Shown: positions 1 to 6,221, counted from the first letter of the stretch. The stretch: DNA of 6,270 nt from Victivallales bacterium (GCA_029934175.1 JAOZMT010000009.1:10848-17117); one strand, 5' to 3'. A program made the numbers and translations. The notes: generated by a model from the letters alone, not told the origin.

Positions 1-5
1 AAGGA
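1..5 (+). promoter_or_regulatory. Ribosome binding site of the hybrid kinase
   Basis: AAGGA lies seven bases before the ATG at 13 and supports that start. Only 12 bases upstream of the gene are in the window, so its promoter and any upstream partner gene cannot be seen. Confidence 0.7.
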
Positions 6-12
6 TTATTAA

Positions 13-2859
13 ATGCAAAAAATTAAAAATATATCTAAAGTCTTTTCTAAGGGAATAGGAACAATATCAAGCTTGATTGCAATATTATTTACTTCTTTTT
101 GGTTAATTCATTCTTTTTATCAACTTAATAAAGAGTCAAAAAAGATTGAAAAAGACTTTATTGCACGAGAGAGGATTATTGTTAAAAATAGAGTTGATAA
201 TGTTATTAATAATATAAAAGATGAACTTGATTCGTCTTTAAACAAAGCTAAGTCTATTGTTCGAATTCAAGTTGAAACAACTTTCAATATTGCAAAAACT
301 GTTAATAGTGTATATGGGAATAAATCTATTGAAGAAAAACAAATTTTATTTAGAGAACTTATTCATAATTTAGAATTTGTGAATAAAAATGCTTATTGCT
401 TTGCTATTACTCCTAAAGGTTTAACTATCGCAAATGTAAATGATAAAAAAATTGTAGGGAAAAATGCGTTGCATCTAAAAGATATAAATGGAAAACTTTT
501 TGTTAAAGAATTTGTTGAAGTTGCAACTAATAATATTGAAGGTGGATTTGTTGAGTATTATTTTTATAAAAAGGGTGATAGAAGTAAAACTTATAAAAAA
601 ATATCTTTTGTTAAATATATGAAATCATTAAATTTAATAATTGGTTCTGGAATTTATGTAGATGATGTTGAAAATGAAGTTAAAGAAAAAATATTAAAAG
701 ATATTGCAAAACAACGATGGGGTAAAGATGGATATATTTTTATTTTTTCATTCGACGGTGTTGTCAAAGCTCATTATAAGAAAAGTTATATTGGGAAAAA
801 TAGAATACAAATAAAAGATTTAAAAGGTAAAAAAATATATGAAGAATTAAGAAATGTTGCTAAAAAGGCAAAGGGAGGTTTTGTTGAATATATTGCTATT
901 GCTCCTAAAACTGGCCTGGATGCTAAAAAATATTCTTATGCAAATAGTATTGAACAATTAGAATGGATTGTAGCTTCAGGGTTTTATTTTGATAAGTTAG
1001 ATAAATTTGTTATTGCAAAGCAGGTAGCAATTCAAGATAATTTATATTTTAATCTTGTTGCTGCATTAATTTTAATAACTCTTTCTTCTTTATTTGCTTT
1101 TCTCTTTGCTAAAAAAATATCTCATAATATAAAAGCACATTTTGATTTATTCATAACATCATACAAAGATGCTGGTGCTGAACATAAGACTGTTGATACA
1201 GGTAAAATAAATATTGCAGAATTTAAAGATTTAGCACATTCCGCAAATAATATGATAAATGCACAAATCGCAGATAGAGAAAAACTAATTGAAAAAGATA
1301 ATGAACTTGAACGATTAGTTGAAAAACGAACTGCTGAATTACAACTAATTACAGATCAGTGGAGAGATACTTTTGACTCTATTGACGATATTATTATTAT
1401 TGTAGATAAAAATCATAAAATTATTCGTTCTAATAAAAAAGCACAAGAATACAAAAAGACTTTAAATATTTTAGGAGATCATTGCTATTCATTTGTTCAT
1501 GGCTCTAATGCACCTCCTGCAGGATGCAAATCGTGTCCTATGTTATTCGAAAAAGCCACTGGTTCACTTTCAGAAGAATTCTTTGATAAACGAACTAATT
1601 GCTGGTTCTATATGTCTGCATCACAAATCTTTGCAGAAAACGGAGAAATTGAGGGTTTAGTTCATATACTTAGAGATATTACAGAACAGAAACTTCTAAA
1701 AATAGAACAAGAGAAAATAGAAAAAGAATTGGCTCATTCTGAAAAAATGGTTGCTATAGGAACTTTGGCTGGTGGTATTGCTCATGATTTTAATAATATT
1801 CTGATGGGAATTTCTGGATTTATTGATATTACAAATAAATCTTTAGATGATAAAAAACAAACAGCATTTAATTTATCAAAAATTAAAGATTTAACACAAA
1901 GAGCAACAGATTTAGTATCACAAATATTACAATTTAGTAGAAAAGATGTAGTGCAGGTTGCTACAATTCAACCAAGGTCATTCATCAAAGAAAATGTAAA
2001 AATGATAAAAGCTACATTCCCGGCTCAAATACAAATTGATAGTGATATAGATGCTGAAGGTTATATTGAAGCTGACCCGACGCATTTGCAGCAAATTTTA
2101 TTAAATCTTGCGACTAATGCAAAATATGCTATGAATAGCGTAGGCTCAATGAAAATCGCTTTATATGATGTTGTTATAAATGAAGATGACTTATGGATTT
2201 CTCATGATTTAAAAGTTGGAGATTATGTAATGTTACAGGTGTCAGATAATGGGTGTGGAATTTCAAAAGATATAATTGATAAGATTTTTGACCCATTTTT
2301 TACAACAAAAGAACGAGAAAAAGGAACAGGTTTAGGATTAGCTACAATTTATGGATTAATGAAGAATTATGGTGGGGCGATAAATGTTGATACTGAAGAA
2401 AATTCATTTACAAAATTTAATTTATTTTTTCCAACAGTAGCACCTATTGCACAAGTCGCAAAAGAAGAAGATATTGCACAAGTCGCAAAATCTTATACTG
2501 GGACTGTTATGATTATTGATGATGAAGATATCATTCTTCAAATATATAAATCAATTTTAGGTGATTTAGGTTTTGCGGTTTGTGCATTTGAAAATCCAGT
2601 AGAAGCTGTTGCTGAGTTTAAGAAAAATCCACAAAAATATAGATTTATATTATCTGATATGACTATGCCTCATCTAAATGGATTTGAGGTTTTACTTGCT
2701 TGTAAGCACATAAGAAAAGATATCCCTTTTATTATTTGTTCAGGGCATAGTGATTTATTATTGGAAGATGGTGTCACAGAAAAAGACATCGTAGGTATTT
2801 TAACAAAACCATCAAATCCATCTGATATTGAAAAAATGATTGCAAAGGCATTAAAATAA
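13..2859 (+). CDS. Cache/PAS hybrid sensor histidine kinase with C-terminal receiver domain
   Basis: This is an inner-membrane sensor kinase of 948 residues. Membrane segments at about 15-38 and 344-366 enclose an extracytoplasmic region with two similar Cache modules (about 45-215 and 219-330). Each has the family pattern of an aromatic-rich strand, GK, KDxxGK, GGFVEY and a closing SGxY (IIGSGIYVDD, IVASGFYF), so it resembles dCache_2/sCache_2 sensors of small organic ligands. A HAMP-like stretch (367-420) and a coiled coil (about 418-446) lead to a PAS domain (447-560) with C491, C505, C508 and C530. HisKA carries the phosphoacceptor H591 in GGIAHDFNN. The ATPase domain has the N box (N698, N702), G1 DNGCG (745-749), F box FDPFFTTK and G2 GTGLGL (771-776). 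The receiver (about 830-947) keeps D836/D837, phosphoacceptor D882, S910 and K932. There is no DNA-binding output, so phosphate must go to a partner outside the window or the receiver acts as an internal sink. The ligand is unknown. An in-frame repeat forms the linker between ATPase and receiver. Confidence 0.95.
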   Translation: MQKIKNISKVFSKGIGTISSLIAILFTSFWLIHSFYQLNKESKKIEKDFIARERIIVKNRVDNVINNIKDELDSSLNKAKSIVRIQVETTFNIAKTVNSVYGNKSIEEKQILFRELIHNLEFVNKNAYCFAITPKGLTIANVNDKKIVGKNALHLKDINGKLFVKEFVEVATNNIEGGFVEYYFYKKGDRSKTYKKISFVKYMKSLNLIIGSGIYVDDVENEVKEKILKDIAKQRWGKDGYIFIFSFDGVVKAHYKKSYIGKNRIQIKDLKGKKIYEELRNVAKKAKGGFVEYIAIAPKTGLDAKKYSYANSIEQLEWIVASGFYFDKLDKFVIAKQVAIQDNLYFNLVAALILITLSSLFAFLFAKKISHNIKAHFDLFITSYKDAGAEHKTVDTGKINIAEFKDLAHSANNMINAQIADREKLIEKDNELERLVEKRTAELQLITDQWRDTFDSIDDIIIIVDKNHKIIRSNKKAQEYKKTLNILGDHCYSFVHGSNAPPAGCKSCPMLFEKATGSLSEEFFDKRTNCWFYMSASQIFAENGEIEGLVHILRDITEQKLLKIEQEKIEKELAHSEKMVAIGTLAGGIAHDFNNILMGISGFIDITNKSLDDKKQTAFNLSKIKDLTQRATDLVSQILQFSRKDVVQVATIQPRSFIKENVKMIKATFPAQIQIDSDIDAEGYIEADPTHLQQILLNLATNAKYAMNSVGSMKIALYDVVINEDDLWISHDLKVGDYVMLQVSDNGCGISKDIIDKIFDPFFTTKEREKGTGLGLATIYGLMKNYGGAINVDTEENSFTKFNLFFPTVAPIAQVAKEEDIAQVAKSYTGTVMIIDDEDIILQIYKSILGDLGFAVCAFENPVEAVAEFKKNPQKYRFILSDMTMPHLNGFEVLLACKHIRKDIPFIICSGHSDLLLEDGVTEKDIVGILTKPSNPSDIEKMIAKALK
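2108..2122 (-). repeat. Dispersed 15-bp word, copy in the kinase N box
   Basis: The + strand reads TTGCGACTAATGCAA. Its reverse complement TTGCATTAGTCGCAA fits the window consensus TTGCAYWNNTCGCAA and differs by one base from the copy at 6224-6238. It encodes part of the conserved ATPase N box (LATNAK), so protein constraint may explain some of the match. Confidence 0.45.
2445..2490 (+). repeat. 27-bp-period tandem repeat in the kinase linker, containing two copies of the dispersed word
   Basis: The 19-mer TATTGCACAAGTCGCAAAA occurs identically at 2445-2463 and 2472-2490, separated by GAAGAAGA. It encodes IAQVAK twice (residues 812-817 and 821-826), in the flexible linker between the ATPase and receiver domains. 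The 15-bp cores TTGCACAAGTCGCAA lie at 2447-2461 and 2474-2488. The same 19-mer recurs inverted at 6222-6240 with a single mismatch, so this is more than a local protein repeat. Confidence 0.85.
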
Positions 2860-2865
2860 AAGGAG
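2860..2865 (+). promoter_or_regulatory. Ribosome binding site of the 58-codon gene
   Basis: AAGGAG begins immediately after the kinase stop and ends four bases before the ATG at 2870. It is the main evidence that the short reading frame is translated, probably from the kinase transcript. Confidence 0.6.
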
Positions 2866-2869
2866 AATT

Positions 2870-3046
2870 ATGACAAAGATTAATCAATCTGATAAAAAAG
2901 CTATTAAATTGGCAAATAAGCGAGATTTAGAAATGGATAAAAATCCAAATATGATGATTTCGCATTCAGAATTAATGAAAAGTTTAACAAATATAAAAAT
3001 AGAATGTAATATTGAATTAAAATCAAATTTGCAACAAATAATATAG
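2870..3046 (+). CDS. Small antitoxin-like protein, 58 residues, no partner toxin recognised next to it
   Basis: An ATG behind AAGGAG opens a 58-residue frame ending in TAG, ten bases after the kinase stop. The protein is hydrophilic with no membrane segment or signal peptide. Residues 18-39 have the pattern RDxExDxxPxxxISxxELxxxL. This resembles the C-terminal part of small RelB/ParD-like antitoxins and addiction module components, where such a segment wraps the toxin. No RelE/ParE-type toxin follows; the next genes form a self-contained antitoxin/PIN pair. It could be an orphan antitoxin left after toxin loss, a third component of the neighbouring module, or an unrelated small protein. The family assignment rests on pattern memory only and is tentative. 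That it is a gene is better supported, by its ribosome binding site and position. Confidence 0.55.
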   Translation: MTKINQSDKKAIKLANKRDLEMDKNPNMMISHSELMKSLTNIKIECNIELKSNLQQII

Positions 3047-3059
3047 ATTATTGTATAAT
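3029..3059 (+). promoter_or_regulatory. Candidate sigma70-type promoter of the toxin-antitoxin pair
   Basis: A perfect -10 box TATAAT (3054-3059) lies eight bases after the stop of the 58-codon gene and 24 bases before the antitoxin ATG. The best -35 candidate is TTGCAA (3029-3034), with a longer than ideal spacer of 19 bases. A short inverted repeat ATTAT-TGT-ATAAT (3047-3059) overlaps the -10 box and could be an autoregulatory operator, as is usual for such modules. In DNA this AT-rich, both the box and the repeat could occur by chance. Confidence 0.5.
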
Positions 3060-3071
3060 TAAATACAAAAT

Positions 3072-3077
3072 AAGGAG
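3072..3077 (+). promoter_or_regulatory. Ribosome binding site of the antitoxin
   Basis: A full AAGGAG stands six bases before the ATG at 3084 and fixes that start. It is a stronger site than that of the toxin gene, in keeping with the usual excess of antitoxin. Confidence 0.7.
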
Positions 3078-3083
3078 AAAAAT

Positions 3084-3317
3084 ATGCAAGCTTTAAAACA
3101 AACGGTTATAATTCCTGAAAATCATAAATTAGTAATAAATGTCCCTAGTAATATATCAACAGGGAAAAAAGAACTATTTATAATTTTTGAAAACATAAAC
3201 AATAAAAAAGAAGAGAAAAAAGAAAGAGTTTTTGACCAATTAGCGGGTAAGTTAAATATACCTAATGATTTTGACGAAGAAAATCAAGATGTCAATAAAA
3301 TGTTTTATGGAGATTAA
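3084..3317 (+). CDS. VapB-like antitoxin of a PIN toxin, 77 residues
   Basis: This is the probable antitoxin of the PIN-domain protein encoded three bases downstream. The N-terminal half (about 5-36, TVIIPENHKLVINVPSNIS and following strands) resembles the short beta-rich region that starts with a VxIPxxHKLxIxxP pattern in DUF2281-like partners of PIN toxins. The middle is a charged K/E-rich linker (about 40-48). The C-terminal segment, with GKLNIPNDFDEE (55-66), resembles the acidic tail that binds the toxin and blocks its active site in this group. No canonical ribbon-helix-helix or AbrB motif stands out, so DNA binding is inferred rather than seen. Length and gene order (antitoxin first) fit VapBC modules. 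Subfamily assignment is from memory of the pattern, not from a search. Confidence 0.75.
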   Translation: MQALKQTVIIPENHKLVINVPSNISTGKKELFIIFENINNKKEEKKERVFDQLAGKLNIPNDFDEENQDVNKMFYGD

Positions 3318-3320
3318 AAA

Positions 3321-3695
3321 ATGAATGTAATTATAGATACTCATATATTTTTATGGTTACTAGAAGCTTCAAGAAAAATAAAAACTGAACATTTAAATAT
3401 TTTAAAAGATAAAAACAATACTATTTATTTAAGCTCTATAAGTGTAGCAGAAATAATGATTAAAAAATCAATTGGAAAATTAGATGTTGATTTTGATATA
3501 ACAGAAATGTTAAAGCAAATGGGAATAAAATCTTTGAGTTATGATACAGATGCAGCATTGAAATTAATAGACTTACCTTTTCATCATAAAGACCCTTTTG
3601 ATAGGATGATTATATCTCAAGGAATAATAAATAATTTCAAAATTCTAACATTGGATTCAAAGTTTAAATATTATGACTGTGAATTAATAGACTAA
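3321..3695 (+). CDS. vapC: PIN-domain ribonuclease toxin, VapC-like, 124 residues
   Basis: This is a probable Mg2+-dependent endoribonuclease toxin that cuts RNA when the antitoxin is lost; VapC relatives typically cut tRNA or rRNA. The start IIDTHIFLWLLE carries the first catalytic acid D6. SVAEIMIKKSIGKL gives E44, HHKDPFDRMI gives D91 and D94, and LTLDSKFKYY gives D112, so the full set of acidic PIN residues is present and the enzyme looks intact. The THxxLWLL and HKDPFDR signatures point to the COG3744 branch. Its ribosome binding site GGAG (3309-3312) lies inside the end of the antitoxin gene, and only three bases separate stop and start, so translation is probably coupled. The substrate cannot be read from the sequence. 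Confidence 0.88.
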   Translation: MNVIIDTHIFLWLLEASRKIKTEHLNILKDKNNTIYLSSISVAEIMIKKSIGKLDVDFDITEMLKQMGIKSLSYDTDAALKLIDLPFHHKDPFDRMIISQGIINNFKILTLDSKFKYYDCELID

Positions 3696-3711
3696 TTTAA
3701 AAGGGGAAAAA

Positions 3712-4332
3712 ATGATACGACAAGGAGCATTAATAATAATGTCTGGTCCAAGTGGGGCAGGAAAATCTACGATATGTAATAAGGTTTTACAGCAATTATC
3801 AAATATTGAATTTTCTATATCTTGCACAACTCGCAATCCTAGAGTTGGAGAGATTGATGGTAAAGATTATTATTTTATTACCAAAGAACAGTTTGATATT
3901 CAAAAGAACAACAATGATTTTTTTGAATATGCAAAAGTCCATGGTAATTATTATGGAACTTTAAAAAGTTCAGTTATAAAAAAATTAGAGGAAGGTATTG
4001 ATATTATTTTAGATATAGATATTCAAGGTGCGATGTCGATTAAACATATTACTAAAACAGATAATTTTTTCGCGAAATCTGTGGAAACAATTCTAATTGC
4101 ACCGCCGACATTTAAAGAATTAGAAAAGAGACTTCGAGGAAGAAAAACAGATCACGATGATGTTATAAAACAGCGTCTTAAAACATCAATTGAAGAAATG
4201 GAAAAATGTGGGGAGTATGATTATTTTTTAATTAACGATAATCTTGATGAAGCAGTTATTAATATGACAAGTTTTATTCGCTCAATACGAATGAAAACAA
4301 AAAGAATAAAGGACTACAAGTTTAATGAATAA
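3712..4332 (+). CDS. gmk: Guanylate kinase
   Basis: This cytoplasmic enzyme converts GMP and ATP to GDP and ADP, a normally essential step in GTP and dGTP supply. Its 206 residues match the usual family length. The Walker A loop GPSGAGKST is at 12-20. The GMP-binding region has SCTTRNPRVGEIDGKDYYF (37-55, with R41, R44 and Y53) and FFEYAKVHGNYYGT (70-83, with E72 and Y81). DIDIQGA (101-107) follows, then PPTFKELEKRLRGR in the lid region (131-144). The closing EYDYFLINDNLDEA is also typical. ATG 3712 is preceded by AAGGGG (3701-3706). The gene starts 16 bases after the toxin gene with no obvious promoter between them, and it overlaps coaC by eight bases. Confidence 0.96.
   Translation: MIRQGALIIMSGPSGAGKSTICNKVLQQLSNIEFSISCTTRNPRVGEIDGKDYYFITKEQFDIQKNNNDFFEYAKVHGNYYGTLKSSVIKKLEEGIDIILDIDIQGAMSIKHITKTDNFFAKSVETILIAPPTFKELEKRLRGRKTDHDDVIKQRLKTSIEEMEKCGEYDYFLINDNLDEAVINMTSFIRSIRMKTKRIKDYKFNE
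3822..3836 (+). repeat. Dispersed 15-bp word, copy in gmk
   Basis: TTGCACAACTCGCAA differs by one base from the two copies in the kinase linker but is read in a different codon phase. Here it encodes the conserved SCTTRN segment of the GMP-binding site, whereas in the kinase it encodes IAQVAK. Confidence 0.55.
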
Positions 4333-4858
4333 AATAAAAAATATAACACTGGGAATAACAGGGTCAATTGCGGCATATAAAGCCGCTGATTTATGTAGCA
4401 AACTTGTCAAAGATAATTATAATGTAACTGTAATTATGACTAAAGCTGCACAAGAATTTGTTGGCGTGCAAACATTTTTAACTCTATCAAAAAATAATGT
4501 AATTACTGGTTTATGGGATCACCAAAACTGGAAGCCTGGACATATAGATTTATCTGATAGGACAGATTTATTTATTGTAGCTCCTGCAACAGCGAACTTT
4601 ATTGCGAAGTATGCAAATGGTATTGCGGATGATGCTTTATCAACTTATGCTATTTCGCACACTTCGCAAGTATTAATTGCTCCAGCTATGAATCCAAAAA
4701 TGTGGAATAATCCTGCCGTCAAAAATAATATAAAAACAATAACTAACTATGGTTCAATTATCATTGGTCCAGCAACTGGAGAAGTTGCTTGTGGAGATAA
4801 TGGTAAAGGGCGAATGAGTGATATTAAGGAGATAATAAATGCAATCAAACAACTTTAA
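4325..4858 (+). CDS. coaC: Phosphopantothenoylcysteine decarboxylase, stand-alone CoaC flavoprotein
   Basis: This FMN enzyme of coenzyme A synthesis decarboxylates 4'-phosphopantothenoyl-cysteine to 4'-phosphopantetheine. GITGSIAAYKA (10-20) begins the flavin-binding fold. H73 in GHIDLS is the expected catalytic histidine. APATANFIAKYANGIADD (86-103), PAMNPKMW (120-127, with N123) and GEVACGDNGKGRM (152-164, with C156 of the substrate-recognition flap) are all classic Dfp motifs. The protein stops at 177 residues, just after the decarboxylase domain, while many bacteria have a CoaBC fusion of about 400 residues. The CoaB synthetase domain is absent here and is not in the following gene. The frame is intact and overlaps both neighbours, so this looks like a genuine split form. 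AAAGGA at 4308-4313 precedes the start by 11 bases. Confidence 0.93.
   Translation: MNKIKNITLGITGSIAAYKAADLCSKLVKDNYNVTVIMTKAAQEFVGVQTFLTLSKNNVITGLWDHQNWKPGHIDLSDRTDLFIVAPATANFIAKYANGIADDALSTYAISHTSQVLIAPAMNPKMWNNPAVKNNIKTITNYGSIIIGPATGEVACGDNGKGRMSDIKEIINAIKQL
4602..4616 (-). repeat. Dispersed 15-bp word, copy in coaC
   Basis: The + strand reads TTGCGAAGTATGCAA. The reverse complement TTGCATACTTCGCAA fits TTGCAYWNNTCGCAA. It encodes the family-conserved FIAKYANG segment, so part of the match may reflect protein constraint. A further near copy, TCGCACACTTCGCAA (4655-4669), lies 38 bases downstream with one mismatch to the consensus. Confidence 0.4.
4826..4831 (+). promoter_or_regulatory. Ribosome binding site of the RNA methyltransferase, inside coaC
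   Basis: AAGGAG stands seven bases before the ATG at 4839. It decides for this start although it makes the gene overlap the end of coaC by 20 bases. It indicates translational coupling of the two genes. Confidence 0.75.
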
Positions 4859-6083
4859 GAAAGAAATAATAACCCTTACGATAGATGATGTTGCTTATGG
4901 AGGCAAAGGAGTAGGCAGAGTTAATGGGATAGTTCATTTTGTATCAGGTGTGATAAAAGGTGAAAAGGTTCAAGTAACAAAAACTAAAGAGAAAAACGAT
5001 ATTATTTTTTGTAAACTGCATAAGATATTAGAGGCTTCGCCTTTACGAATAAAACCTGTTTGTCCTTATGCAATTCAAGTAGAAGAAAGTAAATTGCGAA
5101 CACATTTGACTTGTCCAGGTTGTGCATATCAACATATCGAATATAAAGAAGAAGTGCAAATAAAAAACTCTCAATTTAAGGAAGCATTAAAAAGACTTGG
5201 GGACTTTAAAAACCCTAATATTTTGCCTCCAATTCCTGCACCAAAAGATTTAAATTATCGAAATAAAATCACAATGAACACAGAAATTGAAGCTGGTGAA
5301 GTTGCTCTCGGATATTATATGGAAAATCAAGTTTCAATTTTAGATATTCCAGAATGTGCATTGGCTCATAAAGAGATTAATGATTTAATTATAAAAAAGA
5401 AAAGTGAGAAAAGTTTTTATCACACTTTAAAGAATAGTAAAATAACAGTTTCATTTAGACACACAGAAAACAATGGTGCTTCATTTTGGAGAAATGAACC
5501 AAACAGTAAAGATTCTTGGTTAAAAGAGAAAACTGTTCTTGGTGATTTTTCTGTTCCAAAAGGTAGCTTTTTTCAAATCAATCCGCAATGTGGAGATATT
5601 TTAATATCGAAAGTAGAAGAAATCATTAAAGAAAAAAAACCGAAAAGTGTTATTGATTTATTTTGTGGGATTGGAATATTTGGCATAATTGCAGGATTAT
5701 CTGGAGCAAAAGTCATAGGAATTGATATTGATAAAAAAGCAATAGAAGTAGCAAAATACAATGCAAAAGTTCGTGGATTAGACAATTGTAAATTCATAGC
5801 TGGCGATGCAGCAAAAGTTATTAGTCGAATTTTCAATGATATTCCAGAAGATGATTCAATTTTAATTATAGATCCTCCAAGAACTGGATTAACAAGATTA
5901 GCAAAAAGCATAATAACACAATATAATTTCAAAACAATTATTTACATATCATGTGCAACAGACACTTTTTGTAGAGATGCAAAAGAAATATGTTACACAG
6001 GATATAATTTGCACAGTTCGCAAATACTTGATATGTTTCCTCGAACAGCTCACTTTGAATCAATAAATATTTTTGAAAAATAA
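4839..6083 (+). CDS. TrmA/RlmD-family m5U RNA methyltransferase (RumA type)
   Basis: This SAM-dependent enzyme makes 5-methyluridine in 23S rRNA or tRNA. An N-terminal TRAM-like RNA-binding domain (about 8-66, with GGKGVGRVNG) is followed by a cysteine group C75, C92, C95 and C173 in the position of the RumA 4Fe-4S cluster. The Rossmann domain has DLFCGIGIFG (273-282) for SAM, GIDIDKKAIE, and DPPRTG (345-350). FFQINPQ (244-250) is the family motif before it. C372 in YISCATDT is the expected nucleophile attacking uracil C6, and HFES (405-408) supplies the general base E407. At 414 residues it is of normal length. C75 and C92 are 16 residues apart, against five in E. coli RlmD, which makes this a variant subtype. 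Whether the target is U747, U1939 or tRNA U54 cannot be decided here. It is the last gene of the gmk-coaC cluster. Confidence 0.92.
   Translation: MQSNNFKKEIITLTIDDVAYGGKGVGRVNGIVHFVSGVIKGEKVQVTKTKEKNDIIFCKLHKILEASPLRIKPVCPYAIQVEESKLRTHLTCPGCAYQHIEYKEEVQIKNSQFKEALKRLGDFKNPNILPPIPAPKDLNYRNKITMNTEIEAGEVALGYYMENQVSILDIPECALAHKEINDLIIKKKSEKSFYHTLKNSKITVSFRHTENNGASFWRNEPNSKDSWLKEKTVLGDFSVPKGSFFQINPQCGDILISKVEEIIKEKKPKSVIDLFCGIGIFGIIAGLSGAKVIGIDIDKKAIEVAKYNAKVRGLDNCKFIAGDAAKVISRIFNDIPEDDSILIIDPPRTGLTRLAKSIITQYNFKTIIYISCATDTFCRDAKEICYTGYNLHSSQILDMFPRTAHFESINIFEK
6009..6023 (+). repeat. Dispersed 15-bp word, copy near the end of the methyltransferase gene
   Basis: TTGCACAGTTCGCAA matches the consensus and differs from the kinase copies at two central bases. 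It is read in the third possible codon phase (LHSSQ), in a part of the protein that is not strongly conserved. Confidence 0.55.
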
Positions 6084-6163
6084 AAATCATTTCTCTAAAT
6101 TTTTGTATCCTCTATAAGCTTAGCAGGCATTATTTTTTGGACTTATTCTTAACTCCATTCTTC

Positions 6164-6217
6164 ACCGAACGCAGAGGAAAGTAAAGATTTTTAACCACGA
6201 AAAACACGAAAAAAGAG
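6164..6217. repeat. Intergenic repeat element of the CGCAGAGG / AACCACGAAAAACACGAAAA type
   Basis: CACGAAAAA is repeated in tandem (6196-6204 and 6205-6213), preceded by TTTTTAAC and, about 20 bases earlier, by ACCGAACGCAGAGG (6164-6177). I recognise this word combination from intergenic regions of many environmental bacterial genomes, where it recurs in multiple copies. Only the tandem itself is proven within this window; the dispersed nature is recalled knowledge. Confidence 0.55.
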
Positions 6218-6221
6218 AGTT

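Noticed and set aside
857..871. TTGC-TAAAAAG-GCAA, an eighth match to the TTGC-N7-GCAA pattern
   Set aside because: Its centre does not fit AYWNNTC in either orientation, and it arises from Ala and Lys codons in A-rich coding DNA. It is counted in the spacing comparison but not listed as a copy.
2870..3046. Omega subunit of RNA polymerase (rpoZ), often found near gmk and coaBC
   Set aside because: The 58-residue sequence lacks the omega N-terminal pattern with the conserved RxxLVxxAAxRARQ region, and it lies before the toxin-antitoxin pair rather than next to gmk.
3651..3674. TTGGAT ... TATTAT as a promoter for gmk inside the PIN toxin gene
   Set aside because: The spacer is only 12 bases, too short for a sigma70 promoter, and TATTAT-like words are expected by chance in DNA this AT-rich.
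3752..3964. 70-codon frame overlapping gmk in another + phase
   Set aside because: It is a shadow of the guanylate kinase coding sequence; the product has no family features and gmk is certain in the main frame.
4068..4077. Perfect 10-bp palindrome TTTCGCGAAA in gmk
   Set aside because: Single occurrence inside a constrained coding region (NFFAKS); no second copy or regulatory context was seen.
5573..5932. Open frame of 119 codons on the minus strand inside the methyltransferase gene
   Set aside because: It is antisense to the SAM-binding and DPPR-containing region of a well-supported gene, its product shows no recognisable motif, and no ribosome binding site was identified for it.
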